NCBI GenBank assembly: GCA_902469555.1
Contig: CABRDB010000032.1
Span: forward strand, 1-55,050
Direction: 5' to 3'
From: an uncultured Collinsella sp.
GTDB taxonomy: Bacteria; Actinomycetota; Coriobacteriia; Coriobacteriales; Coriobacteriaceae
DNA length: 55,050 nucleotides
Below are positions 7,298-16,158 of this stretch, piece after piece. Every line of letters starts with the position of its first letter. Within the stretch, counting starts at the first letter, position 1. A program made the translations under genes and the position numbers. The notes beneath the pieces are model-generated. The model ran no database searches, was not told the DNA's origin, and saw nothing but the letters and a program-made list of their open reading frames with translations.

Positions 7298-8677
7298 ATG
7301 AACACCGAGGAAATTGCGCGCATCGTCGGCGATCAGCGCGCCTACTTTAAGACGCACGCCACGTTTGATGTCGATGTTCGACGTCGCGCGCTCGTGAGTT
7401 TACGCGATGCGGTGCGGGCCCACGAGGCCGATATCGCCCATGCGCTCAAGACCGATTTGGGGAAGTCGCATGACGAGGCCTATATGTGCGAGATTGGTAC
7501 GTCGCTTTCCGAGATTCGACATCAGATCGCTCACGTGGCTCGGTGGAGTCGTCCGCGCCTGCGTCCGTGCGATCTCGCTAACGCCGTGAGCGTGTGCAAA
7601 ACGCAAGCCGTGCCCTATGGCGTCACACTCATCATGGCTCCGTGGAACTACCCGTTTTTGCTAACACTCGAGCCGCTCGCCGGCGCCCTTGCCGCGGGCA
7701 ATACCGTGGTCATCAAGCCGAGTGCCTATGCTCCGGCATCGAGCGCGGTGCTCAAGCAAATCTGTGAAGAGGCATTTGATCCGTGCCTGGTGACGGTCGT
7801 CGAGGGCGGGCGCGCCGAAAACGAAGCGCTGCTCGATGAGTGCTGGGACAAGATCTTCTTTACCGGTAGCGTTCCAGTCGGCAAACTCGTCATGGAGCAC
7901 GCAAGTAAAAACCTTACGCCCGTGACGCTCGAGCTGGGCGGAAAGAGCCCCTGCATCGTGGATGCAACGGCAAACTTGAAGGTTGCGGCACGGCGTATCG
8001 CCTTTGGTAAATGGCTCAACGTGGGGCAGACCTGCGTGGCGCCCGACTACCTGCTGGTCGATACGCGCGTGCACGACGAGCTGCTGGGCCTCATCAAGGA
8101 GGAGGTCAGTCGTATGTTTGGCGAGCATCCGCTCGATAACGAGGACTACGGGCATATCGTCAATGCTAAGCATTTTGCGCGCGTGCGCGGGCTGATCGAT
8201 CCCGATAAGGTCGTGCTTGGAGGTGCCGCGCGCGAGGCTTCGCTCAAGATTGAGCCGACAATTTTGGACGGCGTGGCCCCCGATGACGCCGTGATGCAGG
8301 AGGAGATCTTCGGTCCCATCTTGCCGGTGCTGACGTTTGAGAGCCTAGACGAGGCCGAAGCGTTTATTACGGATCGTCCGACGCCGCTGGCCCTGTATAT
8401 CTTTAGCCAGGATCGTGCGGTTCAGCAACGCTTTGTGCGTTACGTGCCCTTTGGCGGCGGCTGCGTCAACGACACGATTATGCACTTGGCTACGAGCCAT
8501 ATGGGCTTTGGTGGCATGGGTGCGAGCGGTATGGGGCGGTACCATGGACGCGAGAGCTTCGATACGTTTAGCCACAAGAAGAGCATCGTGAACAAGGCAA
8601 CGTGGCTGGACGTGCCATTCCGCTATGCTCCTTACGCAAGCTGGAAGCACAAGTTCGTGCGCATGTTTGTGCATTAG
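7298..8677 (+). CDS. NAD(P)-dependent aldehyde dehydrogenase, class 3-like
   Basis: It oxidises an aldehyde to a carboxylate. The 459-residue length is close to class 3 and fatty-aldehyde dehydrogenases rather than the longer class 1/2 enzymes. Motifs in order: APWNYPFLLTLEPL, GNTVVIKPS, FTGSVPVGKLVMEHAS, the general-base glutamate in LELGGKSP, the catalytic cysteine in NVGQTCVAPDY, and EEIFGPILPVL. The ATG follows TTAGGAGGGTCC, an excellent ribosome binding site. It forms an operon with the iron alcohol dehydrogenase and is followed by a hairpin at 8686-8719. No C-terminal membrane anchor was recognised. Confidence 0.92.
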   Translation: MNTEEIARIVGDQRAYFKTHATFDVDVRRRALVSLRDAVRAHEADIAHALKTDLGKSHDEAYMCEIGTSLSEIRHQIAHVARWSRPRLRPCDLANAVSVCKTQAVPYGVTLIMAPWNYPFLLTLEPLAGALAAGNTVVIKPSAYAPASSAVLKQICEEAFDPCLVTVVEGGRAENEALLDECWDKIFFTGSVPVGKLVMEHASKNLTPVTLELGGKSPCIVDATANLKVAARRIAFGKWLNVGQTCVAPDYLLVDTRVHDELLGLIKEEVSRMFGEHPLDNEDYGHIVNAKHFARVRGLIDPDKVVLGGAAREASLKIEPTILDGVAPDDAVMQEEIFGPILPVLTFESLDEAEAFITDRPTPLALYIFSQDRAVQQRFVRYVPFGGGCVNDTIMHLATSHMGFGGMGASGMGRYHGRESFDTFSHKKSIVNKATWLDVPFRYAPYASWKHKFVRMFVH

Positions 8678-8685
8678 AAAAGGGC

Positions 8686-8719
8686 GCAGGTAATACGAAC
8701 AAGTGTTCCTATTACCTGC
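8686..8719 (+). terminator. hairpin terminator after the aldehyde dehydrogenase gene
   Basis: GCAGGTAATA (8686-8695) pairs with TATTACCTGC (8710-8719), and GAACA/TGTTC extends the stem inward past one unpaired base on each side. It begins 9 bases after the stop codon and is followed by ATTTTG, a weak U-tract. Confidence 0.65.
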
Positions 8720-8782
8720 ATTTTGCGTTAGACTACTGTTATGGAGCACGGATGGGCCAACTCCCTTTAGAAGGGATTTGGT

Positions 8783-8866
8783 ATGAACGTAAGCGATGTT
8801 ATTTCGTTATTGGCGTTGTTGATTGCGGCTATCGAACTCGGTCTGTTTATCGGCCGAATGAAATAG
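8783..8866 (+). CDS. 27-residue single-pass membrane peptide, holin-like/type I toxin-like
   Basis: ATG 8783 is preceded by AGAAGGGA at a suitable distance. It opens a 27-codon frame: MNVSDVISLLALLIAAIELG followed by LFIGRMK and a TAG stop. The peptide is one hydrophobic helix with an acidic residue at each end of the core and a basic tail. That is the plan of small putative holin-like toxins (TxpA/Hol_Tox relatives) of Gram-positive bacteria, where a C-rich segment also often follows the stop codon, as here (CCGCCCCCG). No antisense RNA promoter could be identified, so a toxin role is only a hypothesis. Confidence 0.5.
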   Translation: MNVSDVISLLALLIAAIELGLFIGRMK

Positions 8867-9102
8867 CCGCCCCCGCGTAAGCGAAGACGGCCACTTCTCA
8901 CGATGAAAACGTGTATCGGAGTTGGCAAGACCCGCGGCAACGGGTGCCATCCGTGTTCCTATCTTATCTGCAAGCGTTCTGTCGCGCAAGCGTTGAGGCA
9001 AACGATTGAAGGACGCAGACAGGATGTATTTGTGTCCGCACGGGACCGTAGACTTCTCAATAAGGTTACACACCGGTTTATCCGGCCGTTAGAGGAGCTG
9101 CT

Positions 9103-9429
9103 ATGTACGAGCCTTCGCGTGTTCTTCTGTCATTTCACATTGCAGGATTTCAGTATGCCGATGGCGCTTTGGTCCTAGGCGATCTTAAAGCGGGCGATAA
9201 ACTGACGCTGTGTGCCGAGCGCGATAATCCCCATGACCCCGAGGCAGTTGCGATCTACTATGGCAAGACCAAACTTGGCTACGTTCCGGGAAACGAGGTC
9301 GGCCCACTGTCCTTGATGATGTATTACGGCCACGAGGACGTATTTGAGGCCCGTGTGCAACAGGTTGCCCCCGAGCGCAGCCCGTGGCATCAGGTGCGCG
9401 TTGGGCTCTACGTGGTGGATGCTCGCTAG
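9103..9429 (+). CDS. HIRAN-domain protein
   Basis: The 108-residue protein is essentially one HIRAN domain, a small beta-barrel that in Rad5/HLTF proteins recognises DNA ends or damaged DNA. Diagnostic segments are IAGFQYADGALVLGDLKAGD, LCAERDNPHDPEAVAIYY and KLGYVPGNEVGPL. Stand-alone bacterial HIRAN proteins are known but their function is unclear. ATG 9103 follows GAGGAG. The next gene starts 18 bases after its stop and is probably co-transcribed. Confidence 0.82.
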   Translation: MYEPSRVLLSFHIAGFQYADGALVLGDLKAGDKLTLCAERDNPHDPEAVAIYYGKTKLGYVPGNEVGPLSLMMYYGHEDVFEARVQQVAPERSPWHQVRVGLYVVDAR

Positions 9430-9447
9430 TCGGCAATGGAGGCTGCC

Positions 9448-9627
9448 ATGTTTGATGACGATGACCTGTTTGATCTGGCAGATGATCCGTTTGAGTGGGA
9501 TGTGCTACTCGATGACGATGAGCTGGAACAGGACCGTAAGATGCGGCAGGACAAGAAAACTCAGGGTGACGCTTCGAAAAAGCAAGACAAGCGCCGCCGC
9601 GGACTGTTCGGCGGGCTCTTTGGATAA
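9448..9627 (+). CDS. small acidic-then-basic protein of unknown function
   Basis: I do not recognise this 59-residue protein. The first 30 residues are very acidic (MFDDDDLFDLADD). The rest is charged and basic, ending in KRRRGLFGGLFG. The start at 9448 is chosen because GGAGG (9438-9442) lies 5 bases upstream; an ATG at 9436 is in frame but has no site. It follows the HIRAN gene closely and precedes the metallophosphoesterase gene. The charge separation suggests a protein- or nucleic acid-binding adaptor, but nothing more can be said. Confidence 0.6.
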   Translation: MFDDDDLFDLADDPFEWDVLLDDDELEQDRKMRQDKKTQGDASKKQDKRRRGLFGGLFG

Positions 9628-9693
9628 CCGCCGCATCGCTACGTCTGTATACTTAGCACGAGTTGGATGCATTGCGAAATGAGGGCATAGACG

Positions 9694-10239
9694 ATGATGT
9701 GGTTTACCGCCGACCTGCACCTGGGCGATACGAATATCTTGCACGACATGGATCGACCGTTTGATTCGGTCGAGGAGATGAACCGCAAGGTCATCGATGC
9801 CATCAATGAGTGCGTGGCTGCGGACGACCGCCTCTATATCCTGGGAGACTTTACGTATCGCTTGCCCATGGCGGAGGCGGTGCGCCTGCGCGAGCGTATC
9901 GAATGCAAGAATGCGACGCTCATCCGCGGTAACCATGACGGCGACTGGGAAGATTCCGACGCCCCGCAAATTTGGGAAGACGTGCGCGATTACCTGGAGA
10001 TTGCTCCCGGCTATGCCAAGGGCCATCGTCTGGTTATGAGCCACTACCCCATGCTCAGCTGGAACGGCAAGGCACGTGGCGCCATTATGCTGCATGGGCA
10101 TATCCACAGCAGGGGTGACCGCACCAACGCACGCAACCGCGATCGCGAGCGCCCGATCCTGCGCTATGACGTTGGCCTTGATGCCAACGACTACAGACCC
10201 GTAAGCCGCGATCAAATCCTGGGCTTCTTTGGACTGTAA
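9694..10239 (+). CDS. calcineurin-like metallophosphoesterase
   Basis: This 181-residue protein carries the full dimetal phosphoesterase motif series: DLHLGD near residue 7, GDFTYR, RGNHD, SHYPM and HGHIHS. The length is that of the compact single-domain family related to YfcE and phage phosphoesterases. The substrate (cyclic nucleotide, nucleotide or phosphodiester) is not deducible. It may form part of the run HIRAN, acidic protein, phosphoesterase, although a 66-base gap with a possible TATACT -10 box near 9647 suggests its own promoter. Two hairpins follow the stop codon. Confidence 0.88.
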   Translation: MMWFTADLHLGDTNILHDMDRPFDSVEEMNRKVIDAINECVAADDRLYILGDFTYRLPMAEAVRLRERIECKNATLIRGNHDGDWEDSDAPQIWEDVRDYLEIAPGYAKGHRLVMSHYPMLSWNGKARGAIMLHGHIHSRGDRTNARNRDRERPILRYDVGLDANDYRPVSRDQILGFFGL

Positions 10240-10245
10240 TGCTCG

Positions 10246-10282
10246 AACCACCACAAAGGGGACAGGCACCTTTGTGGTGGTT
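10246..10282. repeat. GGGACAGG-loop hairpin, copy 1 (REP-like)
   Basis: AACCACCACAAAGG (10246-10259) pairs perfectly with CCTTTGTGGTGGTT (10269-10282) around GGACAGGCA. A second hairpin with the same plan and loop motif occurs at 24357-24393 on the other strand. Dispersed GGGACAGG hairpins of this general form are widespread in bacteria and are often treated as REP-like elements. It lies between a stop codon and a true terminator. Confidence 0.75.
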
Positions 10283-10284
10283 CT

Positions 10285-10319
10285 GGCGCCGTTGCCATTA
10301 TGGCGGCGGCGCCTTTTTT
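10285..10319 (+). terminator. rho-independent terminator after the metallophosphoesterase gene
   Basis: GGCGCCG (10285-10291) pairs with CGGCGCC (10307-10313), with an inner GCCAT/ATGGC helix, followed by TTTTTT (10314-10319). Confidence 0.87.
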
Positions 10320-10377
10320 GTCCGCGTGGCGCGGTAGAGTGTAGGCGGTTGAAATTTGCGTCCATCGAGGAGCTGCT

Positions 10378-12135
10378 ATGAACGAGATCAAGTGCCCGCA
10401 TTGCGGCGAAGTTTTTAAGGTCGATGCGTCCGGCTATGCGGATATCGTCAAGCAAGTGCGCGATGCCGAGTTCTCGCGCGATCTTGATGAGCGCGTAGCG
10501 GCGGCTCGACGCGAGGGCGAGCAGGCGCTGGAGCTTGAGCGTTCGCGTTCGGCGTCTGCCCTGCAGGAGGCGGAGTCTCAACGCGACGCTCAGCTTGTCG
10601 AGCAGAAGAACACTGCGGATCAGAAACTGGCGCAAGAGGTTGCCAAGCGCGATGCTGAGCTTGCCGAGCTGCGCGCTAAGCTCGAGGGCGCTGCCGCAGA
10701 GCGCGAGAGTGCAAGCCAGCGCGCGGCGGTTGAGGCACGAGCCAATGCTCAAAAAGAGAATGCCGAACTCCAGCGTGAGATTGATAGCCTGCGTGCGCAG
10801 CTTGGGCGCAAAGATGACGAAGCAAAGCTTGCCGAGTCGGCGGCGCGCAACGCTGCTCAAAACGATTTAGCTGCACGCGACGCTCAGATTGCCGAGCTGC
10901 AGGCCAGGCTTGCCGCGGCGGACAAGGCCCAGGAGATGGCGCTTGCCGCTGCCGCGGCAGAGTCGCAGCGTGAGCTCGATGCCGCTCGCAGCGAGGCCGA
11001 GCGCGCGCTTGCTGACTATCGCGCGAAGGTGCAAGAGAAGTTTTCCGCCGCAAAGGCTCAGTCCGAGCAAGAGGCCGAGGGCCTGCGTGCCCAGCTGCGC
11101 GAGCAGGAACTGATGGCAAAAATGAACCTGTCAGAGGCGGTCGCCGCGGCGGAGCGAGAGCGCGATGAGGCGCGTGCCAAACTGACGAGCGAGCTGGCGG
11201 TGCGCGATTCTCACGAGGAACAGGTCAAGGCGGCACACGAGCTCGAGCTTGCGCAGGCCAAGCGCGCGAGCGATGACCTGATTCGCTACAAGGACGAAGA
11301 GATTGAGCGCCTTAAGGACATGAAGGTCAGCCTGTCCACCAAGATGGTGGGCGAGTCGCTCGAGCAGCACTGCGAGACCGAGTTTAACCGTCTGCGCATG
11401 ACGGCGTTTCCTAACGCGTACTTCGAGAAGGATAACGATGCGTCCGAGGGCACCAAGGGCGACTTTATCTTCCGCGAGTGCGACGCAAGCGGTAACGAGG
11501 TCATTTCGATTATGTTCGAGATGAAAAACGAGAACGACGAGACCGCGACCAAGCACAAAAACGAGGACTTCTTTAAGAAACTCGATCACGATCGTCGCCA
11601 GAAAGGCTGTGAGTACGCGGTGCTCTGCACACTGCTCGAGCCCGAAAGCGAGCTCTATAACGCAGGGATAGTCGACGTGAGTTACCGCTATGAGAAGATG
11701 TACGTGATCCGCCCGCAGTTCTTCATTCCCATGATCACGCTGCTGCGCAACGCCGCCATGGGTTCGCTGCGCTATAAGCAGGAGCTGGCGGAGTACAAGC
11801 AACAGAACATCGACGTCACGAACTTCGAGGCCAAGATGGAGAAGTTCAAGAACGACTTCGGCCGCAACTATGAGCTTGCGAGCCGTAAGTTCCAGACGGC
11901 GATCGAGGAGATTGACAAGACGATTAGCCATCTGCAGAAAACCAAGGAGGCATTGCTGTCCTCCGAGAACAATTTACGTCTAGCCAACAAGAAGGCCGAC
12001 GATCTTACCATTCGCAAGCTCACCTGGGGCAACAAGACCATGAAGGCGGCGTTTGACGAGGCGCGCGGGGCTGCGACAGGGGCAAACGATGAGCCCGCCG
12101 AGGCGGATTCGTATGAGGTCGAGGATGCCGAGTAG
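10378..12135 (+). CDS. DUF2130 coiled-coil protein with N-terminal zinc-ribbon motif
   Basis: The 585-residue protein begins with a CPHCG knuckle (residues 5-9). It continues as a long charged alanine/glutamate/arginine coiled coil to about residue 310 and then has the conserved DUF2130 domain: [55 protein letters not shown]. The DUF2130 core has been compared with restriction-endonuclease folds, and the D...E-x-K arrangement visible here fits that, but no activity is established. ATG 10378 follows GAGGAGCTGCT. It is probably monocistronic between terminators. A role in DNA handling or structural scaffolding is speculative. Confidence 0.85.
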   Translation: MNEIKCPHCGEVFKVDASGYADIVKQVRDAEFSRDLDERVAAARREGEQALELERSRSASALQEAESQRDAQLVEQKNTADQKLAQEVAKRDAELAELRAKLEGAAAERESASQRAAVEARANAQKENAELQREIDSLRAQLGRKDDEAKLAESAARNAAQNDLAARDAQIAELQARLAAADKAQEMALAAAAAESQRELDAARSEAERALADYRAKVQEKFSAAKAQSEQEAEGLRAQLREQELMAKMNLSEAVAAAERERDEARAKLTSELAVRDSHEEQVKAAHELELAQAKRASDDLIRYKDEEIERLKDMKVSLSTKMVGESLEQHCETEFNRLRMTAFPNAYFEKDNDASEGTKGDFIFRECDASGNEVISIMFEMKNENDETATKHKNEDFFKKLDHDRRQKGCEYAVLCTLLEPESELYNAGIVDVSYRYEKMYVIRPQFFIPMITLLRNAAMGSLRYKQELAEYKQQNIDVTNFEAKMEKFKNDFGRNYELASRKFQTAIEEIDKTISHLQKTKEALLSSENNLRLANKKADDLTIRKLTWGNKTMKAAFDEARGAATGANDEPAEADSYEVEDAE

Positions 12136-12156
12136 GGGATAGCGTATAGTGCAAAA

Positions 12157-12190
12157 GCGGGGCCGCTGGCGATATTGCCAACGGCCCCGC
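12157..12190. terminator. bidirectional terminator between the DUF2130 and helicase genes
   Basis: GCGGGGCCG pairs with CGGCCCCGC, with an inner TGGC/GCCA helix. AAAA precedes it on the plus strand, giving TTTT on the minus strand, so it serves the convergent helicase gene best. It lies just beyond both stop codons. Confidence 0.82.
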
Positions 12191-12209
12191 TTCGTTCCAG
12201 TATGTACGG

Positions 12210-14891
12210 CTAGTCCTCGAGCAGGTCCTCGATAAAGCCGACGCGGTAGTTTTTGAAGATGACCTCGCCGCCGTCTTGCGTGGCATCCAGGTCGACATCG
12301 CCCATGATGCCAAAGTCGTGGTCGCCATCCTCGTCGGCAAAAATCTGGTGCACGTGCCACACGTGATCGGTCTTCTCGTCGCTCCCGTCGATGGTAAACA
12401 TCGCGGCGCTGCGGGCATCTCCGTCGGTGAGGATTTCCTCGTGCTGCTCATGGTAGGCATCGAGCGCCTTTTGCCAGCGGACCTCGCTCATGCCCCAGTC
12501 CTCGTCGAGTTCGCCCAGGTCGCGAACGTGCTCGCGGGCGGCAAGGGTCACGCGGCGGAAGAGTGCGTTGCGCACCAGCAGCGTGCAGCCGCGACGGTCC
12601 GCAACGACCTCGTCGATGCCCTGCGGCGGCGCGGCGTCGAGGGCCGCCGGGTTGCCGGCGTTCTCCCACTCGTCCACCAGGCTCGAGTCGACCGAGCGCA
12701 CCACAAAGCCGAGCCACGAAATGATGTCGCGCAAGCGCTCATCGCGCTTCTCAATGGGCACGGTGCGATCGAGGGAGCGGTAGGCCTCGGCTAGGTAGCG
12801 CAGCAGAATGCCCTCGGAGCGGGCGATGCCGAGCTTTTGGATATAGCCCTTAAAGTCGCTCGCGCTCTCCAACATGTCGCGCAGGACGCTCTTGGGCGAG
12901 AGCTGGTAGTCGTTGGCCCAAGGTACTTCCTGGCAGTACTTGTCGAAGGCGGCATCGAGCAAATCCTCGAGCGGCTTTTCGTAGGTGACATCCTGGATGC
13001 GCTCCAAGCGTTCCTCATATTCGACGCCGTCGGCTTTCATCTCGGCCATAGCGCGGTCGCGCGCGGCGCGCTCCTGCGCGCGCAGCACCTGCTTGGGATC
13101 CTCGAGCGTAGCCTCGACCATTGAGATCAGATCCATGGTATAGGTCTCACTCTCGGGGTCGAGCAGCTCCAGCGCGGCAAGCAAAAACGGCGAGAGCGGC
13201 TGGTCGAGCGCAAAGTCCTCGGGCAGATCGACCGTCAGTGCATAGTCGATGTCTGGCGCGGCGTCAGTCGGGGCGTCGGGCGCGGGCGGCACCTCGGTGC
13301 GAACGACGACGCCGGAATCGATGAGCGTGGCGAAGATTTCGTCGGCGCGAACCTCGAGCTTGGCCTTTTCCTCGGGGGTCTGCAAGCTCGTCTCGATGAG
13401 GTCGTGTACGCGGACTCGGGCATCGCCGCCCTGCTCGACCACGCTAATCACCATGGAGTGCGTGATGCGAAGGCGCGGCTTGAGCGTCTCGGGCTGCGTC
13501 TCGATCAGGCGCTCAAAGGTCTGCTTGTTCCAGGTGACAAAGCCCTCGGGGGCCTTCTTCTTTTTAATCTTGCGGAGCTTCTTGGGGTCGTCGCCCGCCT
13601 TGGCCATGAGTTTGGCGTTCTCGATCTCGTGCTCCGGGGCCTCGGCGATGACCATGCCCTCGGTATCGAAGCCCGAGCGGCCGGCGCGACCGGCAATCTG
13701 ATGGAACTCGCGGGCGCGCAGGCGACGCATCTTGTAGCCGTCGAACTTGGTGAGCGCGGTGAGTACCACGGTGTGGATGGGTACGTTGATGCCGACGCCG
13801 AGCGTATCGGTGCCGCAGATGACGGGCAGCAGGCCCTGCTGCGCCAGGCGCTCCACCAGCAGGCGATAGCGCGGCAACATGCCGGCATGGTGCACGCCGA
13901 CGCCGCATCCAAGCAGGCGTTTGAGAATCTTACCAAAGGCCGTGGAGAAGCTCGTCCCCTTTGCCGCTTCTTTGATGGCCTCGCGCTGCTCCTTGCTGGC
14001 GATGCCAAAATTGGCGAGCGACTGTGCCGTTGCAAGGGCGGCATCCTGGCTAAAGTGCACGATATAGAGCGGGGCCTCGCCGCGGCGCATGGCGAGCTCG
14101 ACCGTGCCCTCGAGGGAGGTCGTCACGTAGTCGTAGCTCAGCGGCACGGGGCGCGGGGCATCGACGACCAAGTCGCAGGTAGCACCGGTGTGTTCCTCGA
14201 GTGAGGCGGCGATGGCAGTGACATCGCCGAGCGTGGCGCTCATGAGCATGAATTGCGTGTGGGGCAGGGTGAGCAGCGGCACCTGCCAAGCCCAACCGCG
14301 GTCGGGGTCGGCAAAGTAGTGGAACTCGTCCATGGCCACGCAGCCCACGTCGGCATCTTCGCTCTCGCGCAGTGCGTCGTTGGCAAGGATCTCTGCCGTG
14401 CAGCAGATGACGGGTGCCTTGGTGTTGATATGCGTGTCGCCGGTAATCATGCCTACGTTATCGCGGCCGAGCACCTGCACAAGGTCGAAAAACTTCTCGC
14501 TTACCAGAGCCTTGATGGGAGCCGTGTAGTAGCAGCGCTTGCCCTGCGCCATGCCCATAAAGAGCATGCCCAGCGCGACGAGCGATTTACCCGATCCGGT
14601 CGGTGTGCCTAAAATGACGTGATCGCCGGCAGCCAGGTCCATGAGGGCCTCTTCTTGGTGATCCCACAGTTCAATGCCGCGATCGCTCGTCCATTCAAAG
14701 AAGCGTTCGAAGGCTTGATCGGGCGTGAGCCACGGTTCGGGCTCGCTGCCGCCCTCGGGCTCCCACCAGGTGGGGGAGAGCGCGCCGAGCGAGCCAAACT
14801 CGGCTTCGGTTCCCGTGCCGCCCGAGAATGAGCTGGCGGCGCCGGCGCCGGAGACGGTGCTGGCGGCGGTATCTGTCGTGGTCTGTGCCAT
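12210..14891 (-). CDS. Ski2-like DEAD/DEAH-box RNA helicase (HelY/Mtr4 type, DUF3516-like C-terminus)
   Basis: This 893-residue superfamily 2 helicase has Walker A GTPTGSGKS (95-103), DEFH near residue 185, SATLGD, a second RecA domain with GTDTLGVGINVPI, and HQIAGRAGRSGFD. The long C-terminal part (VEATLEDPKQVLRAQERAA onward) corresponds to the region that actinobacterial relatives carry as DUF3516. The eukaryotic cousins unwind RNA for the exosome, so a role in RNA decay or ribosome maturation is plausible. ATG 14891 is chosen for its match to the family N-terminus and the GAGAGAAAG upstream. The frame stays open upstream into repeat copy C, but that stretch looks non-coding. Confidence 0.88.
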   Translation of the reverse strand: MAQTTTDTAASTVSGAGAASSFSGGTGTEAEFGSLGALSPTWWEPEGGSEPEPWLTPDQAFERFFEWTSDRGIELWDHQEEALMDLAAGDHVILGTPTGSGKSLVALGMLFMGMAQGKRCYYTAPIKALVSEKFFDLVQVLGRDNVGMITGDTHINTKAPVICCTAEILANDALRESEDADVGCVAMDEFHYFADPDRGWAWQVPLLTLPHTQFMLMSATLGDVTAIAASLEEHTGATCDLVVDAPRPVPLSYDYVTTSLEGTVELAMRRGEAPLYIVHFSQDAALATAQSLANFGIASKEQREAIKEAAKGTSFSTAFGKILKRLLGCGVGVHHAGMLPRYRLLVERLAQQGLLPVICGTDTLGVGINVPIHTVVLTALTKFDGYKMRRLRAREFHQIAGRAGRSGFDTEGMVIAEAPEHEIENAKLMAKAGDDPKKLRKIKKKKAPEGFVTWNKQTFERLIETQPETLKPRLRITHSMVISVVEQGGDARVRVHDLIETSLQTPEEKAKLEVRADEIFATLIDSGVVVRTEVPPAPDAPTDAAPDIDYALTVDLPEDFALDQPLSPFLLAALELLDPESETYTMDLISMVEATLEDPKQVLRAQERAARDRAMAEMKADGVEYEERLERIQDVTYEKPLEDLLDAAFDKYCQEVPWANDYQLSPKSVLRDMLESASDFKGYIQKLGIARSEGILLRYLAEAYRSLDRTVPIEKRDERLRDIISWLGFVVRSVDSSLVDEWENAGNPAALDAAPPQGIDEVVADRRGCTLLVRNALFRRVTLAAREHVRDLGELDEDWGMSEVRWQKALDAYHEQHEEILTDGDARSAAMFTIDGSDEKTDHVWHVHQIFADEDGDHDFGIMGDVDLDATQDGGEVIFKNYRVGFIEDLLED

Positions 14892-15013
14892 GTGGTTGCT
14901 TTCTCTCGCCGTTTGTCCGCCAACTATTATGGCGTAGCAGCGGCGCGGGGTGCCAGCGCGCGAGAAAATGCAGGAAATGGGCGTTCTGCCCAGCCGTTTG
15001 GTGCAGTTGCCAG

Positions 15014-15136
15014 CTAAGTGAGTAGACTTTTTGCAATATCGCGAGCACATGGCTTTTGCGCAAGAGCTCTACCTGCGGTTTTAGTTTTCGTTATGCGGGT
15101 TGTGCTTGGCTATTGCAAAAAAGTCTACTCACTTAG
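15014..15136. repeat. 122-bp inverted-repeat element, copy C
   Basis: The ends CTAAGTGAGTAGACTTTTT and its reverse complement are perfect and extend inward with GCAATA/TATTGC past a 1-base bulge, giving the longest stem of the three copies. The core TCTACCTGCGGTTTT is shared with copies A and B. It lies between the trmB stop codon (15202) and the helicase start (14891), both on the minus strand. Confidence 0.88.
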
Positions 15137-15201
15137 GTTTGAGGGTCGTTCGCTGACGCCTATTTTCACTTGTTTGCCGACGCCGCGACCATCAGAAGCC
15201 C

Positions 15202-16041
15202 CTAGGACTCCTGCGGCAGGCGCTTCTTGCCTTTGCGGGCGCGGTTTCTAAAGTTCTCGACGGCCTCTTCCATGCCCAGAGGTACATAGGTGAGCGCATC
15301 GAGGTTTTCGGGCAGGTAGCAGGCAAGGCTTTGCTCCTGCGCGCGGCCCGCCGCGAGCTGTTCATCGCTGGGCTGCGCTCCAGGTGTGGCGCGAATGCCA
15401 TAGACGGCGGCACCCATCTCGCGCGTGCGGCGCTCGTACTCGGTCTCGGGATGCTCGGGATGGTCGCGGCGTACGTCGTCACTTACCCAAAGCGTGTCGT
15501 AGCCGGCCGCGGCAAACTGTCCCAGGGCGTAATCGCGCAATGGTTTGCTGTCGGTGCGCAGCGTGACGGTGGCGTTGGCTGCAAAGAGCGGGCGGTAGAG
15601 CATCAAATGGTCGACATGGACGAGTCGTTTTTTGGCGTACTTGGCCTTGGGCTGCGGCGTGGGAAAGTTGATGGTGATGGCATCGAGCTCGCCTGCGGCA
15701 AATAGCTGTGGCAGCGATGCGGCGCCTCGGGGCAGGACGAGTGCGTTGGATAGCTCCTGCTCGCAGATTTTCTGCGCGGCATAGGCAATGCAGATGGGCT
15801 CCTGGTCCATGCCGATAAAGAGGGTGTTTGGCTCGTGGCCCGCGCGCTCTACAAGGTACGTTCCCTTGCCACAGCCAAGATCCAGGTGAAGGTGTTCGAA
15901 GGGCTTGCTGCCAGCTGGCGCACAAGCCTCGCGCCAATCTCCGGCATAAGCCTCGGGGTTCGTCTCGATCGCATCGGCGTAGCGCTCCAGGCGCTCCTCG
16001 AGCACAAAGTTCTTAGGCGTGCGAACGTGGACGGCTCCCAT
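15202..16041 (-). CDS. trmB: tRNA (guanine46-N7)-methyltransferase, TrmB-like
   Basis: TrmB uses S-adenosylmethionine to make m7G46 in the variable loop of tRNA. The 279-residue product has the SAM loop LDLGCGKGTYLVE, FIGMDQEP (motif II acidic residue), then NFPTPQPKAKYAKKRLVH, which corresponds to the TrmB signature NFPDPWPKxRHxKRR, and LRTDSK. The glutamine in place of tryptophan and the loss of the second Asp make it a divergent member. ATG 16041 follows AGGAG. It is 65 bases upstream of repeat copy C and downstream of another methyltransferase gene on the same strand. Confidence 0.78.
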   Translation of the reverse strand: MGAVHVRTPKNFVLEERLERYADAIETNPEAYAGDWREACAPAGSKPFEHLHLDLGCGKGTYLVERAGHEPNTLFIGMDQEPICIAYAAQKICEQELSNALVLPRGAASLPQLFAAGELDAITINFPTPQPKAKYAKKRLVHVDHLMLYRPLFAANATVTLRTDSKPLRDYALGQFAAAGYDTLWVSDDVRRDHPEHPETEYERRTREMGAAVYGIRATPGAQPSDEQLAAGRAQEQSLACYLPENLDALTYVPLGMEEAVENFRNRARKGKKRLPQES

Positions 16042-16158
16042 GAGGCTCCTTGGTCATAAATGCGAAACGCATGGCCGCGCGTTCCGTCAATGGGTTGAAA
16101 AGGGCGGGCATAGATTGCCCGAAAGATGTGGTGCGGCTCGGCGGCGAGTCGTCGGTGC

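Larger units (their letters stand above)
8678..9102. other. 425-bp region with only a 27-codon gene candidate
   Basis: Between the aldehyde dehydrogenase and the HIRAN gene the only features are the hairpin at 8686-8719, the small membrane peptide at 8783-8866, and a small hairpin (ACCCG/CGGGT near 8930-8946). I see no other conserved reading frame or RNA gene. Confidence 0.6.

Noticed and set aside
14892..15050. N-terminal extension of the Ski2-like helicase into repeat copy C
   Set aside because: The extension is encoded partly by repeat sequence, is basic and cysteine-rich unlike the family, and a normal start with a ribosome binding site exists at 14891.
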